The translations under genes and the position numbers were made by a program. A stretch of DNA of 38,421 nt, from NCBI GenBank assembly GCA_900550445.1, contig URSF01000025.1, forward strand, positions 1 through 38,421, written 5' to 3'. Below are positions 1-6,789 of this stretch, one piece after another. A model generated the notes under the pieces. The model saw only the letters and a list, made by a program, of their open reading frames with translations, was not told the origin of the DNA and ran no database searches. Origin of the DNA: an uncultured Rhodospirillaceae bacterium. GTDB lineage: Bacteria > Pseudomonadota > Alphaproteobacteria > CAAGCB01 > CAG-977. Position 1 is the stretch's first letter. The number at the start of each line of letters is the position of its first letter.

Positions 1-342
1 AAAGAAGCCGCCCGTTTTGCCGAAACGGTGCAAACTGCCGCGGCGCAGGTTGATACGCTGCGCCGTTCCATTCAGGCTTTTCTGCCGGTTCAGGATAATC
101 AGGTCGGTCATATCCAGACTGTTTTCGGGCTGGCGGAAACCGCTAAAACGAGTATGGAAAAATATATTGCCGAAAGTGAAATTGTACGTCGAATTTTGAT
201 GGCTTTGCCCGGCGCGGTCAATCGAACCGAAGAGGTGCCGCCGCTTTTGGAAACGCAGATCGTCCAGGCGGAACAGCTGCTGGACAGTTTTAATTCTTCT
301 TTGCCGACGTATGAAGAAGATAAAGAAAACGGGGAAATTTAG
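1..342 (+). CDS. C-terminal part of an unidentified protein
   Basis: The frame is open from the first base of the window to a TAG stop, so this is the 3' end of a gene that starts upstream. About 113 residues are visible. They are mostly helical and hydrophilic, rich in Ala, Glu and Gln, and end in an acidic tail (YEEDKENGEI). I recognise no domain. It is convergent with the bamE-like gene. A GTG at 28 could act as a start, but the frame continues upstream of it. Function unknown. Confidence 0.6.
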   Translation, partial: KEAARFAETVQTAAAQVDTLRRSIQAFLPVQDNQVGHIQTVFGLAETAKTSMEKYIAESEIVRRILMALPGAVNRTEEVPPLLETQIVQAEQLLDSFNSSLPTYEEDKENGEI

Positions 343-414
343 AAGATTCCTTTATTTCTTCCCGTATTTGAAGCAGTCGGAAAAGTCGAAAAATTTAACC
401 GGAAAAGAGCGACG

Positions 415-870
415 TCAGTGAACCGGCGTTTCCGTAGCCATGCGCCCGACGTTGCTGATCATCTGATCCAGAATGGTCAGAGATTCTTCATTTGTTTCCG
501 TTCTGGCCACCGCCGGAATGATCATGCGGCCGTCCGCCAGAGTCTTTGTTTCGATTTCCCGTAAAATTCCGTCGCGGCTGAATTTCAGAACCGTAACGGT
601 TCTTTGTGTTTCTTCGGGTCTGAAAAAAGCCGTTCGTTCCTGGCGGGAATGAATATATATCCAGTCTTCACTGTCAAAAACGGCTCTGGAAGACGGGGAT
701 CCCAGTTTTGCCTGAACTTCCATATATGACGTTTTCCCGGGTTGCAGAGAGGCCAGAGCCTCCGAATCCAAAGCGTCGCCGTGGGTGTCGATCATCGGTG
801 TGCAGGCCGGCAGAGTCAGAAAAAAAATACCGGCGGCGGACAGTCGGAAAGAGATCATGCGTAAAACCAT
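415..870 (-). CDS. bamE: BamE (SmpA/OmlA) family outer-membrane lipoprotein
   Basis: This is a 151-residue protein with a hydrophobic N-terminus and a lipobox LPAC with Cys23, so it should be lipidated and sent to the outer membrane. The mature part has the SmpA/OmlA pattern: LQPGKTSYMEVQAKLGSPS, then an aromatic stretch (DWIYIHSR) and a strand with VTVLKFSRDG. BamE is an accessory lipoprotein of the BAM complex that inserts beta-barrel proteins. The gene is divergent from the DUF177 gene, a common alphaproteobacterial arrangement. Its start has no clear Shine-Dalgarno; Met5 is an alternative. Confidence 0.8.
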   Translation of the reverse strand: MVLRMISFRLSAAGIFFLTLPACTPMIDTHGDALDSEALASLQPGKTSYMEVQAKLGSPSSRAVFDSEDWIYIHSRQERTAFFRPEETQRTVTVLKFSRDGILREIETKTLADGRMIIPAVARTETNEESLTILDQMISNVGRMATETPVH

Positions 871-931
871 ATTTTAATTAAAGAACAAAGGGTGTATAGA
901 ATAACTGAAAAGCAGTTTGAAAGAAAGCGTT

Positions 932-1453
932 ATGAAAAAAATATCTCCTGAATTTTCGTATATTGTTGACGTTCGCCAGATTCCCGCTTCCGGTCTGACA
1001 CTGGATCTGCAGGCTGATGAAACGCAGCGCCGGGCTTTGGCGGACAGATTCGGCATTCCGTCAATCGACGCGTTGTCGGCGCGCGTTACGCTGACAAAAA
1101 TCAATAAGGATCGTGTCCGCGTCAACGGGGCTTTTGAGGCGGAAGTCAAACAAGTCTGCGTTGTCAGTCTGAAAACGTTTGCGCAGCGGGTGCGGGATCG
1201 TTTCACCGTTATTTTTTCGCAGGAAGAAGATCCGTCTTTGAAATTGAATGAAATTGATCTGAATATGGATGAAGACGATGAAATCGAATTTTTGGAAAAC
1301 GGAAAAATTGACGTCGGCGAACTGACGGCCGAGTACCTTTCTTTGGCTTTGGATCCGTTTCCTCATGCTCCCGATGCTGTTTTTCGGTCCGAATCTGCCC
1401 CTGAAACGCGGGAAAATGCGTTCAGCGTGCTGGAAAAGCTGAAGTTTAAATAA
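932..1453 (+). CDS. DUF177 (YceD) family protein
   Basis: The product has 173 residues and lies directly upstream of rpmF, the conserved position of the YceD/DUF177 family, which is thought to influence 23S rRNA or large-subunit assembly. The family pattern is visible: an N-terminal strand region, a central segment with VRVNGAFEAEVKQVCVVSLK, an acidic stretch (EIDLNMDEDDEIEF), then IDVGELTAEYLSLALDPFPHAP. I chose ATG 932 over an in-frame TTG at 917 because ATG is the stronger start. The spacer to rpmF is about 100 bp and contains a hairpin. Confidence 0.8.
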   Translation: MKKISPEFSYIVDVRQIPASGLTLDLQADETQRRALADRFGIPSIDALSARVTLTKINKDRVRVNGAFEAEVKQVCVVSLKTFAQRVRDRFTVIFSQEEDPSLKLNEIDLNMDEDDEIEFLENGKIDVGELTAEYLSLALDPFPHAPDAVFRSESAPETRENAFSVLEKLKFK

Positions 1454-1502
1454 AATTGCCTTGAAGTTTAGTGAAATTTTTTATATGACAGAGGTCTGAT
1501 GT

Positions 1503-1521
1503 TTTCAGTTTTGAACTGAAA
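1503..1521 (+). promoter_or_regulatory. Hairpin in the rpmF leader
   Basis: An 8-bp perfect inverted repeat (TTTCAGTT, loop TTG, AACTGAAA) lies about 35 bp before the rpmF start. There is no T-tract, so it does not look like a terminator. A weak promoter-like pair is seen upstream (TTGAAG near 1463, TATATG near 1484). It may be a leader structure or processing site; the role is inferred. Confidence 0.3.
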
Positions 1522-1554
1522 GCAAAGACTAACAGTTTTAAGAGAGTTAAAAAA

Positions 1555-1752
1555 ATGGCAACACCTCGTAGTAAAAAATCGAAATCCGCGCGTGATATGC
1601 GCCGTTCCCATTTGGCGCTGAAATCAAACGCCGTCATGGAATGTCCGAACTGCGGTGAAATCAAACGTCCTCATAACGTTTGCCCCAGCTGCGGCAGCTA
1701 TAACGGCAAGGAAGTGGTTACCCAAAAAGCTGATAATAAAGCTGAAGAATAA
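1555..1752 (+). CDS. rpmF: 50S ribosomal protein L32
   Basis: The 65-residue protein starts ATPRSKKSKSARDMRRSHLAL, the L32 signature, and then has CPNCGEIKRPHNVCPSCG, four cysteines in two CxxC pairs that bind zinc. Many alphaproteobacteria use a form without these cysteines; this is the zinc-containing form. It sits between DUF177 and plsX as expected. The C-terminal extension is charged (QKADNKAEE). Confidence 0.95.
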   Translation: MATPRSKKSKSARDMRRSHLALKSNAVMECPNCGEIKRPHNVCPSCGSYNGKEVVTQKADNKAEE

Positions 1753-1774
1753 AGCTTTGCCTTGAGGATATAAA

Positions 1775-2815
1775 GTGGAAAGCTCTTCCCTTGTCATAGC
1801 CATTGACGCTATGGGCGGCGATAATGCTCCTGACAGTGTTATCGCCGGTGTAAAGTCGGCAGAACAGAAACATTCTGACGTGCGGTTTTTGATCTTTGGC
1901 GACGAAGCGAAGGTTCGCCCGTTTATGGATAAGTACCGCCCGGATCCGAATCGTTATGAATTCATTCATACGCCGGATTATGTCGCGTCTGATGAAAAAC
2001 CGTCGGCAGCCGTCCGTTCCGGGCGTAATTCCAGCTTGTGGCTGGCGATTGACGCCGTGAAAAAAGGGAAAGCTTCAGCTGTTGTCAGTTCCGGCAACAC
2101 CGGGGCGCTGATGGCGTTTTCAAAGCTGATTTTGGGTACGATGCCGGGAATACACCGTCCGGCAATCGTAACAATTCTGCCGACTCGCAAAAGCGAATGT
2201 GTCGTTTTGGATCTGGGGGCAAACGCGGAATGCAATGCCCGCAATCTGGTTGAATTCGCTATTATGGGCGAAGCGTACTGCCGGGCCGTTTTAAAACGGG
2301 AACACCCCACGATCGGGTTGTTGAATATCGGATCCGAAGATATCAAGGGACGGGACGAAATCAGGCAGGCTGCTCAGATTTTGCGTGATTCTCCGCTTTC
2401 AGACGAATTTAAAGGATTTGTTGAATCCGACGATATCGCTTTGGGGGCCGTTGATGTGTTCGTTACGGACGGCTTTACCGGCAATATTGCTTTAAAAGCG
2501 ATTGAAGGAACGGTGCGGCTGATGGTTAATCTGCTGAAAGACGTTTCGGCCAGAAGCATTATGTCAAAGCTGGGCTTTTTGCTGGCTCTGCCGTCGTTAA
2601 AACGCCTGAAAAAGAAAATGGATCCCGGGCGTTACAACGGCGCTATGCTGGTCGGATTAAAAGGAATTTCAATCAAAAGCCATGGCGGGGCCGACGCTTT
2701 CGGTTTTGCCAATGCGGTCAATGTCGCGATTGATACCGTTCGAAACGATTTGGTCGGAAATATCGCCAAACAGTTGACTTCTATTCAATTTTTAGATGAG
2801 GAAAAAGAAAAATGA
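1775..2815 (+). CDS. plsX: Phosphate acyltransferase PlsX
   Basis: PlsX converts acyl-ACP to acyl-phosphate at the cytoplasmic membrane, feeding phosphatidic acid synthesis. The 346-residue protein begins with the family motif IAIDAMGGDNAPDSVIAG and contains SSGNTGALMA and the VTDGFTGNIALKAIEG region. The start is GTG 1775, preceded by GAGGA at 1764-1768 at good spacing. The end overlaps the fabH start by 4 bases (ATGA), indicating translational coupling. Length and order (rpmF-plsX-fabH) are standard. Confidence 0.95.
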   Translation: MESSSLVIAIDAMGGDNAPDSVIAGVKSAEQKHSDVRFLIFGDEAKVRPFMDKYRPDPNRYEFIHTPDYVASDEKPSAAVRSGRNSSLWLAIDAVKKGKASAVVSSGNTGALMAFSKLILGTMPGIHRPAIVTILPTRKSECVVLDLGANAECNARNLVEFAIMGEAYCRAVLKREHPTIGLLNIGSEDIKGRDEIRQAAQILRDSPLSDEFKGFVESDDIALGAVDVFVTDGFTGNIALKAIEGTVRLMVNLLKDVSARSIMSKLGFLLALPSLKRLKKKMDPGRYNGAMLVGLKGISIKSHGGADAFGFANAVNVAIDTVRNDLVGNIAKQLTSIQFLDEEKEK

Positions 2816-3786
2816 CACTGCGTTCCCGTATTATCGGTATTGGTTCTTTTTTGCCCGAACATATCAGCACGAATGACGATATGGCAAAAATCGTTGATAC
2901 CAGTGATGAATGGATTGTGGAAAGAACAGGGATCCGCATGCGTCATTTTGCCGACGAAAATATGTCGTCTTCCGTTATGGCGACCAAGGCGGCGCAGCAG
3001 GCTTTGGCCAATGCCGGGCTGACGGGCGATGATTTGGATCTGATTGTACTGGCGACTGTTTCGCCGGACAAGACTTTTCCGGCGACGGCCGTTTATGTTC
3101 AGGCGGCTTTGGGCATGAAACGCGGTTGCGCTTTTGATGTGGTCGCCGCTTGTTCCGGATTTTTATACGCTTTGCGTATGGCCGATAACATGATTCGCCT
3201 GGGGCAGGTTAAAACGGCTTTGGTGGTCGGTGTGGAAACGCTGTCTAAAATCACGGATTTCAAAGACCGCAATACATGCGTTTTATTTGGCGACGGGGCG
3301 GGCTGTGTCGTTCTGCGCGCCGAAGAAGGCAAAGGAACGCCGGCTGACCGCGGCGTGCTGGATACGCTGATTTATTCTGACGGTTCTTATGCGCCGGATT
3401 TGTGTTCTACGGGCGGACCGTCGACAAACCATGAAGTCGGTTACATTACGATGAACGGCCGTGAAGTGTTCCGTCATGCCGCCGTGAATATGGCGGAAGT
3501 TTCTCAGGAAATTTTGGAAAAGAATGGCGTTGCTTTGGCCGACGTTGACTGGCTGGTGCCGCATCAGGCCAATATCCGTATTCTGGAAGCGACGGCTAAA
3601 CGGCTGGGGATTCCGATGGAAAAAGTAATTTCAACCGTTGATTTGCACGCAAATACTTCGGCGGCTTCAATTCCTTTGGCTTTGGCCGAAGGCGTCAAAA
3701 GCGGAAAGCTGAAAGAAGGACAACTTTTATTGCTTCCCGGCATGGGCGCCGGATTTACATGGGGAGCAAGCCTGATTCGTCTTTGA
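2812..3786 (+). CDS. fabH: Beta-ketoacyl-ACP synthase III (FabH)
   Basis: FabH condenses an acyl-CoA with malonyl-ACP to start fatty acid synthesis. The 324-residue protein carries the catalytic triad in its usual contexts: Cys114 in VVAACSGF, His in VPHQANIRI and Asn in HANTSAASIPLAL, plus the C-terminal GMGAGFTWGA loop. The thiolase-like fold length is normal. It overlaps plsX by 4 bases. An AT-rich gap of about 95 bases follows before ihfA, which probably has its own promoter there. Confidence 0.95.
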   Translation: MTLRSRIIGIGSFLPEHISTNDDMAKIVDTSDEWIVERTGIRMRHFADENMSSSVMATKAAQQALANAGLTGDDLDLIVLATVSPDKTFPATAVYVQAALGMKRGCAFDVVAACSGFLYALRMADNMIRLGQVKTALVVGVETLSKITDFKDRNTCVLFGDGAGCVVLRAEEGKGTPADRGVLDTLIYSDGSYAPDLCSTGGPSTNHEVGYITMNGREVFRHAAVNMAEVSQEILEKNGVALADVDWLVPHQANIRILEATAKRLGIPMEKVISTVDLHANTSAASIPLALAEGVKSGKLKEGQLLLLPGMGAGFTWGASLIRL

Positions 3787-3882
3787 TTTTTTCAGAGTTT
3801 CCCTTGAAAAATCAATAAAATCTTGAAAAACAGGCGGAAATTTCTTACCCTGATAAGTGTTGTGGTAAGGGAGATGTTTTTT

Positions 3883-4188
3883 ATGTCAAATGCTGAGGAT
3901 AAAAATATTACGCGTGCCGAACTGGCGGAAGCTGTTTATCACGAAGTCGGTTTGTCATTAAATGAATCCGCGAAACTGTTGGATCAGGTGCTGGAAGAAA
4001 TTTCCAAAGTTCTGGAAAAAGGGGAAACGGTAAAACTGTCCTCTTTTGGTTCTTTTGCCGTGCGCAGCAAAAAAATGCGTATGGGGCGCAATCCGAAAAC
4101 GGGGGTAGATGTTCCGATTTTACCGCGCCGTATTTTATCTTTTCACCCGTCGCATATTTTGAAAAAACAGGTTAACGAGAAAAAATAA
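3883..4188 (+). CDS. ihfA: Integration host factor subunit alpha
   Basis: This 101-residue HU/IHF family DNA-bending protein has the N-terminal helices (ITRAELAEAVYHEVGLSLNESAK), the GETVKLSSFGSFAVR strands and the DNA-intercalating arm GRNPKTGVDVPILPRRILSF. The alpha subunit is favoured by the neighbourhood (fabH-ihfA-merR). The start is ATG 3883, because AAGGGAG at 3867-3873 is 9 bases upstream; the open frame extends to 3823 without a better ribosome site. IHF is also a host factor used by many transposing phages such as Mu. Confidence 0.9.
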   Translation: MSNAEDKNITRAELAEAVYHEVGLSLNESAKLLDQVLEEISKVLEKGETVKLSSFGSFAVRSKKMRMGRNPKTGVDVPILPRRILSFHPSHILKKQVNEKK

Positions 4189-4193
4189 AAACA

Positions 4194-4628
4194 ATGGAAG
4201 AAGAAACGGAAAATGCCGATTTGTTCGATAAGAAAGCGGCCAGAGCTTTCCGAACGATTACAGAGGTATCAGCCGAATTGAACGTTCCCGCGCATGTGCT
4301 GCGTTTTTGGGAAAAAAAGTTTTCTGAAGTTGCTCCTGTCCAACGGGTCGGCGGGCGGCGTTATTATCGCCCGGAAGATATTGCTTTGCTGAAAAAGATT
4401 GAATATCTGCTGCATAAGGAAGGATATACAATCAAAGGAGTCCAGAAGCTGTTGAAAGACGGGACAATCAATGCCGTTGTTGAAAACAGACAAAGCGGCG
4501 GCGGACAAGGGGATACGGCGGCGGTCCAAACGGACGAAGACGGGCAGCCTGTGGAACCCAAACCGGAACTGGACAGTGTGATTTCCGAATTGGAAGAAAT
4601 CAGCGCTTTGTTGAAAAAGGCGGTTTAA
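4194..4628 (+). CDS. MerR family transcriptional regulator
   Basis: The 144-residue protein has an N-terminal MerR winged helix (residues about 20-90): ITEVSAELNVPAHVLRFWEKKF, GGRRYYRPEDIALLKKI and GYTIKGVQKLLKDG. The C-terminal 50 residues are polar, with a short helix, and show no effector cysteines. It starts 5 bases after the ihfA stop, the usual alphaproteobacterial pairing. Target genes are unknown. Confidence 0.88.
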   Translation: MEEETENADLFDKKAARAFRTITEVSAELNVPAHVLRFWEKKFSEVAPVQRVGGRRYYRPEDIALLKKIEYLLHKEGYTIKGVQKLLKDGTINAVVENRQSGGGQGDTAAVQTDEDGQPVEPKPELDSVISELEEISALLKKAV

Positions 4629-4642
4629 GTAAATAAATAGAC

Positions 4643-4668
4643 TTGCATTTCTAAATCGGGCGTATTAT
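4643..4668 (+). promoter_or_regulatory. Probable promoter of tRNA-Pro
   Basis: TTGCAT at 4643-4648 and TATTAT at 4663-4668 precede the tRNA by about 16 bases. The spacer of 14 is short for a sigma-70 promoter, so the exact -35 is uncertain. The -10 matches the consensus at 5 of 6 bases and is at the right distance from the tRNA 5' end. Confidence 0.4.
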
Positions 4669-4684
4669 AGTCCCTCTAAATTGT

Positions 4685-4761
4685 CGGAGCGTGGCGCAGT
4701 CTGGTAGCGCACTTGTATGGGGTGCAAGGGGTCCCGAGTTCGAATCTCGGCGCTCCGACCA
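4685..4761 (+). tRNA. tRNA-Pro (GGG anticodon)
   Basis: A full cloverleaf can be drawn: acceptor CGGAGCG with CGCTCCG, D arm GCGC/GCGC, anticodon stem CTTGT/GCAAG with loop ATGGGGT (anticodon GGG), T arm CCGAG/CTCGG with loop TTCGAAT, discriminator A and an encoded CCA. The C1:G72 start pair is typical of bacterial tRNA-Pro. The gene is intact, so the neighbouring prophage did not disrupt it. Confidence 0.95.
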
Positions 4762-4763
4762 AT

Positions 4764-4795
4764 AAAAAAACAGTCTTTCGGGGCTGTTTTTTTTG
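4764..4795 (+). terminator. Intrinsic terminator after tRNA-Pro
   Basis: An ACAGTC/GGCTGT-type hairpin with a TTTCGG loop is followed by eight T residues, three bases after the tRNA CCA. It ends the chromosomal transcription unit. Confidence 0.8.
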
Positions 4796-5034
4796 TGCCC
4801 GAAAAAAACGTGTCGGACACGGGGGACAGGCGCGGCGAAAGGGTAAGACGAAAGATATTTTATATTTTTTAAGGAAGTGGGATATAGCGGGATATACGGG
4901 GATTGTAAGACGAAAGATGGTTTTATATTTTTAAGGAAGTGGGATATAGCGGGATATACGGGGATATAACGGGATAGAAACGGCAGAAAACTTTAATTTT
5001 TCGGGCGGCGATGATGCCGTCTTTAAATTTTTTT
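4796..5034. other. Gene-free stretch between the tRNA terminator and the phage repeats
   Basis: No convincing gene is present. The stretch holds a short palindrome (GTGTCGGACAC, 4810-4820), two tandem 62-base repeats (listed separately) and an AT-rich segment. The phage-chromosome junction is probably in or just after it. Confidence 0.6.
4843..4966 (+). repeat. Two tandem copies of a 62-base repeat with an internal 10-base repeat
   Basis: Copy 1 is 4843-4904 and copy 2 is 4905-4966; both begin GTAAGACGAAAGAT and differ at only a few positions. Each contains GGGATATAGC then GGGATATACG, and copy 2 runs on into GGGATATAAC and GGGATAG, so a 10-base GGGATATANC unit is itself repeated. No reading frame is supported. 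It could be chromosomal repeat DNA next to the insertion or part of the phage end. Confidence 0.8.
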
Positions 5035-5084
5035 CGCAGGATAGTTTTAACTCTTTTTGTAAAAAACGCAGATTAGTTTTAACT
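5035..5084 (+). repeat. Paired 18-base direct repeats, candidate transposase end sites
   Basis: CGCAGGATAGTTTTAACT (5035-5052) and CGCAGATTAGTTTTAACT (5067-5084) differ at two bases and start 32 bases apart, about three helical turns. Mu-type transposases bind repeated sites of about 22 bases just inside each phage end, and this pair sits where the left end should be. This is inference; the right end cannot be compared. Confidence 0.5.
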
Positions 5085-5090
5085 TTAAAA

Positions 5091-5110
5091 GGTCGGGGAT
5101 TTCCCCGACC
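5091..5110 (-). terminator. Terminator of the leftward immunity transcript
   Basis: GGTCGGGGA and TCCCCGACC form a strong hairpin with a tiny loop, 4 bases past the stop of the leftward gene. Read leftward it is followed by TTTTAAAG, a short U-rich tract. Confidence 0.65.
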
Positions 5111-5114
5111 CTAT

Positions 5115-5471
5115 TTAAGGACAGAAACGCTGTTTCATATCGTTTAAGACTTTTTCGGCCTCGTCAAATTGATCGCAAGGCATTTTCCCGATAGTTTCAT
5201 ATTTAAAATGAGCCTTAAGAGCTTTGTAAATCGTTATTTTTGCCGTTGTGCCGCAAGATGCGATCGCTTGTACACGCATAGTCAGAAAATCCTTTTGATC
5301 TTTTGAAATCCGGCAAGGAATTCCGTCAATAGGGCTTTGATCTGTTCGCGTGATAAAAAGCATCATCAATCCTAACGCCAATAAAATGATTGTTAGGATT
5401 AAACAGCGTTGTAAACGCTTATTTTTAAGATGTTTAAAGGCTCGTTTAATGTTGTTTAAATCGTTATCCAT
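5115..5471 (-). CDS. Small membrane protein of the immunity region
   Basis: This 118-residue protein has a basic N-terminus, one clear membrane helix at about residues 23-41 (CLILTIILLALGLMMLFIT) and a C-terminal domain with four cysteines (Cys53, 73, 99 and 117), suggesting disulfides outside the cytoplasm. The start has a good AAGGAG ribosome site 7 bases upstream. It lies downstream of the repressor on the same leftward transcript, so it should be made in the lysogen. A role in superinfection exclusion or host alteration is possible but not shown. I recognise no family. Confidence 0.6.
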   Translation of the reverse strand: MDNDLNNIKRAFKHLKNKRLQRCLILTIILLALGLMMLFITRTDQSPIDGIPCRISKDQKDFLTMRVQAIASCGTTAKITIYKALKAHFKYETIGKMPCDQFDEAEKVLNDMKQRFCP

Positions 5472-5514
5472 ATCTTACTCCTTTTATTGTGTGTCAACAA
5501 AAGGATAGATACCT

Positions 5515-5949
5515 TTAAACGGCAGATTTTAGAATCTCTATCAAATCAATGATTTCCGCTGTGTCTTTTTCCTTGGACGCTTCGCGTTCTGTTCGTTTTT
5601 TCAAAATATAGGCGTAAATTTTAACGATTAAAGGAGCTTTATTTTTAGCTTTCTCAAATTTAAATTCTGAATCGATGTATTCAACGATTTCCGTCAACAA
5701 CACTTCGTCAAGAGGGGTGGAACTGACGGCTTTTTGAGCTTCTTGACCCGTTATAAGCCAGTCAAGACTTACATTTGCCGCTTTTGCAATCTGAAATAAA
5801 GCAGATGCTTTGGGTTCTGATGTCGCAGATAAGTAATAGTCTAAAGTGCGACGATTTATCCCCGTGATGCGGCAAAATTCATTACCATTACCAACTTTAT
5901 TCACACAAAAACGGATTCGATCCGCTAAAGCAACATTATCGGAGTTCAT
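5515..5949 (-). CDS. Phage repressor, XRE-type helix-turn-helix
   Basis: The 144-residue protein has an N-terminal helix-turn-helix (about residues 10-68): ALADRIRFCVNKVG, FCRITGINRRTLDYYLSATSEPKASALFQIAKAANVSLDWLITG. The C-terminal half is charged and helical, probably for oligomerisation; there is no LexA-type serine protease domain. It is divergent from the Ner-like gene across an operator array, the position of the Mu c repressor. It should hold the prophage silent by binding the 17-base sites at 5969-6095. Confidence 0.8.
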   Translation of the reverse strand: MNSDNVALADRIRFCVNKVGNGNEFCRITGINRRTLDYYLSATSEPKASALFQIAKAANVSLDWLITGQEAQKAVSSTPLDEVLLTEIVEYIDSEFKFEKAKNKAPLIVKIYAYILKKRTEREASKEKDTAEIIDLIEILKSAV

Positions 5950-5968
5950 AGCGTTAAGTCCGATGAAA

Positions 5969-6095
5969 GATAGAAATTTCTTTCGTTACATCAGAGTTTA
6001 AAAATACCATTTTTTTCAAAAACATAGATATTTTTTTCATAAAATAAACTCCGATAGACATTTTTATCTTTACAACAACGAAAGAAATGTCTATG
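5969..6095. promoter_or_regulatory. Operator array of four related 17-base sites
   Basis: Four copies of a (G/C)ATAGAnATTTnTnTC pattern lie between the divergent repressor and Ner-like genes: GATAGAAATTTCTTTCG (5969-5985, plus), CATAGATATTTTTTTCA (6023-6039, plus), GATAGACATTTTTATCT (6053-6069, plus) and CATAGACATTTCTTTCG (6095-6079, minus). The outer two face each other as an inverted pair and overlap the start region of each promoter. They are the likely targets of the repressor and/or the Ner-like protein. Confidence 0.65.
5990..6019 (-). promoter_or_regulatory. Leftward promoter for the repressor
   Basis: Reading leftward, TTGAAA (6019-6014) and TCTGAT (5995-5990) are separated by 18 bases. 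The predicted start, near 5983, falls inside the first operator site, so repression or autoregulation is easy to envisage. Confidence 0.45.
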
Positions 6096-6097
6096 TT
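6069..6097 (+). promoter_or_regulatory. Rightward early promoter
   Basis: TTTACA (6069-6074) and TATGTT (6092-6097) are separated by 17 bases, a good sigma-70 match. The fourth operator site (6079-6095) covers the spacer and part of the -10, so a bound repressor would block it. It would drive the Ner-like gene and the transposition operon. Confidence 0.6.
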
Positions 6098-6130
6098 TAT
6101 TCCATAAGATGAATTTAACACCCCTAATAA

Positions 6131-6152
6131 AAACCGACTTGCCGGTCGGTTT
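6131..6152 (+). promoter_or_regulatory. Hairpin in the early leader, possible attenuator
   Basis: AAACCGAC and GTCGGTTT form an 8-bp stem with a 6-base loop between the early promoter and the ribosome site of the first gene. The run after it is only TTTAAAT, so termination would be weak at best. Confidence 0.35.
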
Positions 6153-6174
6153 AAATCGAGGATCGGAGGTTTTT

Positions 6175-6456
6175 ATGCATTGGACGCCTGTTCAAATCAA
6201 ATGCGCTGTTTTGCTGAAAGGTAAAACGCTCACGAGCATTTCTCTTAAAGCCGGTTTATGCGCAGATGCCTGTTCAAAAGCAATCCGAGTGCCGTTTCCG
6301 TCTGCCGAAGAAGCAATTGCCGAGTTTTTAGGTATTCCCGCCTACGAACTGTGGCCAGACCGTTTCAACGACGACGGAAGCCGTAAAAACTCCCGACTAA
6401 ACAAATATAAAAAGATTCGTTCGTTTAGGCAACGTCAAAAAAACAAAGCGGCTTAA
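6175..6456 (+). CDS. Ner-like (Nlp family) DNA-binding regulator
   Basis: This 93-residue protein resembles Mu Ner: a helix-turn-helix (LTSISLKAGLCADACSKAIRVPFPSAEEAIAEFLGIPAYELWPDRF) ending in the diagnostic LWPDRF-type segment, then a very basic tail. The start is ATG 6175, because GGAGG at 6165-6169 is 5 bases upstream; an earlier ATG at 6109 would be almost leaderless from the predicted promoter. In Mu, Ner turns down both early and repressor transcription after infection. Confidence 0.8.
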   Translation: MHWTPVQIKCAVLLKGKTLTSISLKAGLCADACSKAIRVPFPSAEEAIAEFLGIPAYELWPDRFNDDGSRKNSRLNKYKKIRSFRQRQKNKAA

Positions 6457-6470
6457 ACATGGAGGATAAA

Positions 6471-6785
6471 ATGGTTAGAACGTACGTATCGTCCGACATT
6501 TTAGATTATCAATGCAACGGCTTCCCTTTTATTTGCCACGCCAAAGAATTGAAAGAAATGGCTAAGACCGGTGATTGTCAGGTCATTATTTTGGATCGTC
6601 TGGAAATAAATTTCGGATACAATGACATCATAGGCATTACAGAATACGACGTGAACGTTATACCGGTTTCGGGCGGCATAAAAAAGAGCCACAAAGCAGA
6701 ACAGCATTATTTTTCTTCTTATAAAGAAGCCCGCAGTTTCATTGAAAAGTTATTGATTACGCATTTAACAGAAAATGAAGGTTAA
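6471..6785 (+). CDS. Conserved-type small early phage protein
   Basis: The product has 104 residues and no motif I can name. It is mixed alpha/beta with several aromatic residues and ends near the next gene. I chose ATG 6471 over ATG 6459 because GGAGG (6461-6465) lies between them at correct spacing for 6471. It is in the early operon between the Ner-like and transposase genes. Confidence 0.65.
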   Translation: MVRTYVSSDILDYQCNGFPFICHAKELKEMAKTGDCQVIILDRLEINFGYNDIIGITEYDVNVIPVSGGIKKSHKAEQHYFSSYKEARSFIEKLLITHLTENEG

Positions 6786-6789
6786 AGCG

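Noticed and set aside
4685..4761. tRNA-Pro as an integrase attachment site
   Set aside because: The phage carries a DDE transposase and no integrase, the tRNA is intact, and no duplicated tRNA 3' end is visible in the window.
4713..4934. 73-residue frame starting inside tRNA-Pro
   Set aside because: It begins within the tRNA and runs through the terminator and repeats; the protein has low complexity and no ribosome site.
4843..4966. CRISPR array
   Set aside because: The repeats are contiguous tandem units without unique spacers, and no cas genes are present.
6109..6174. N-terminal extension of the Ner-like protein from ATG 6109
   Set aside because: The extension has no ribosome site, would start only a few bases after the predicted transcript start, and contains the leader hairpin. 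ATG 6175 with GGAGG is better.
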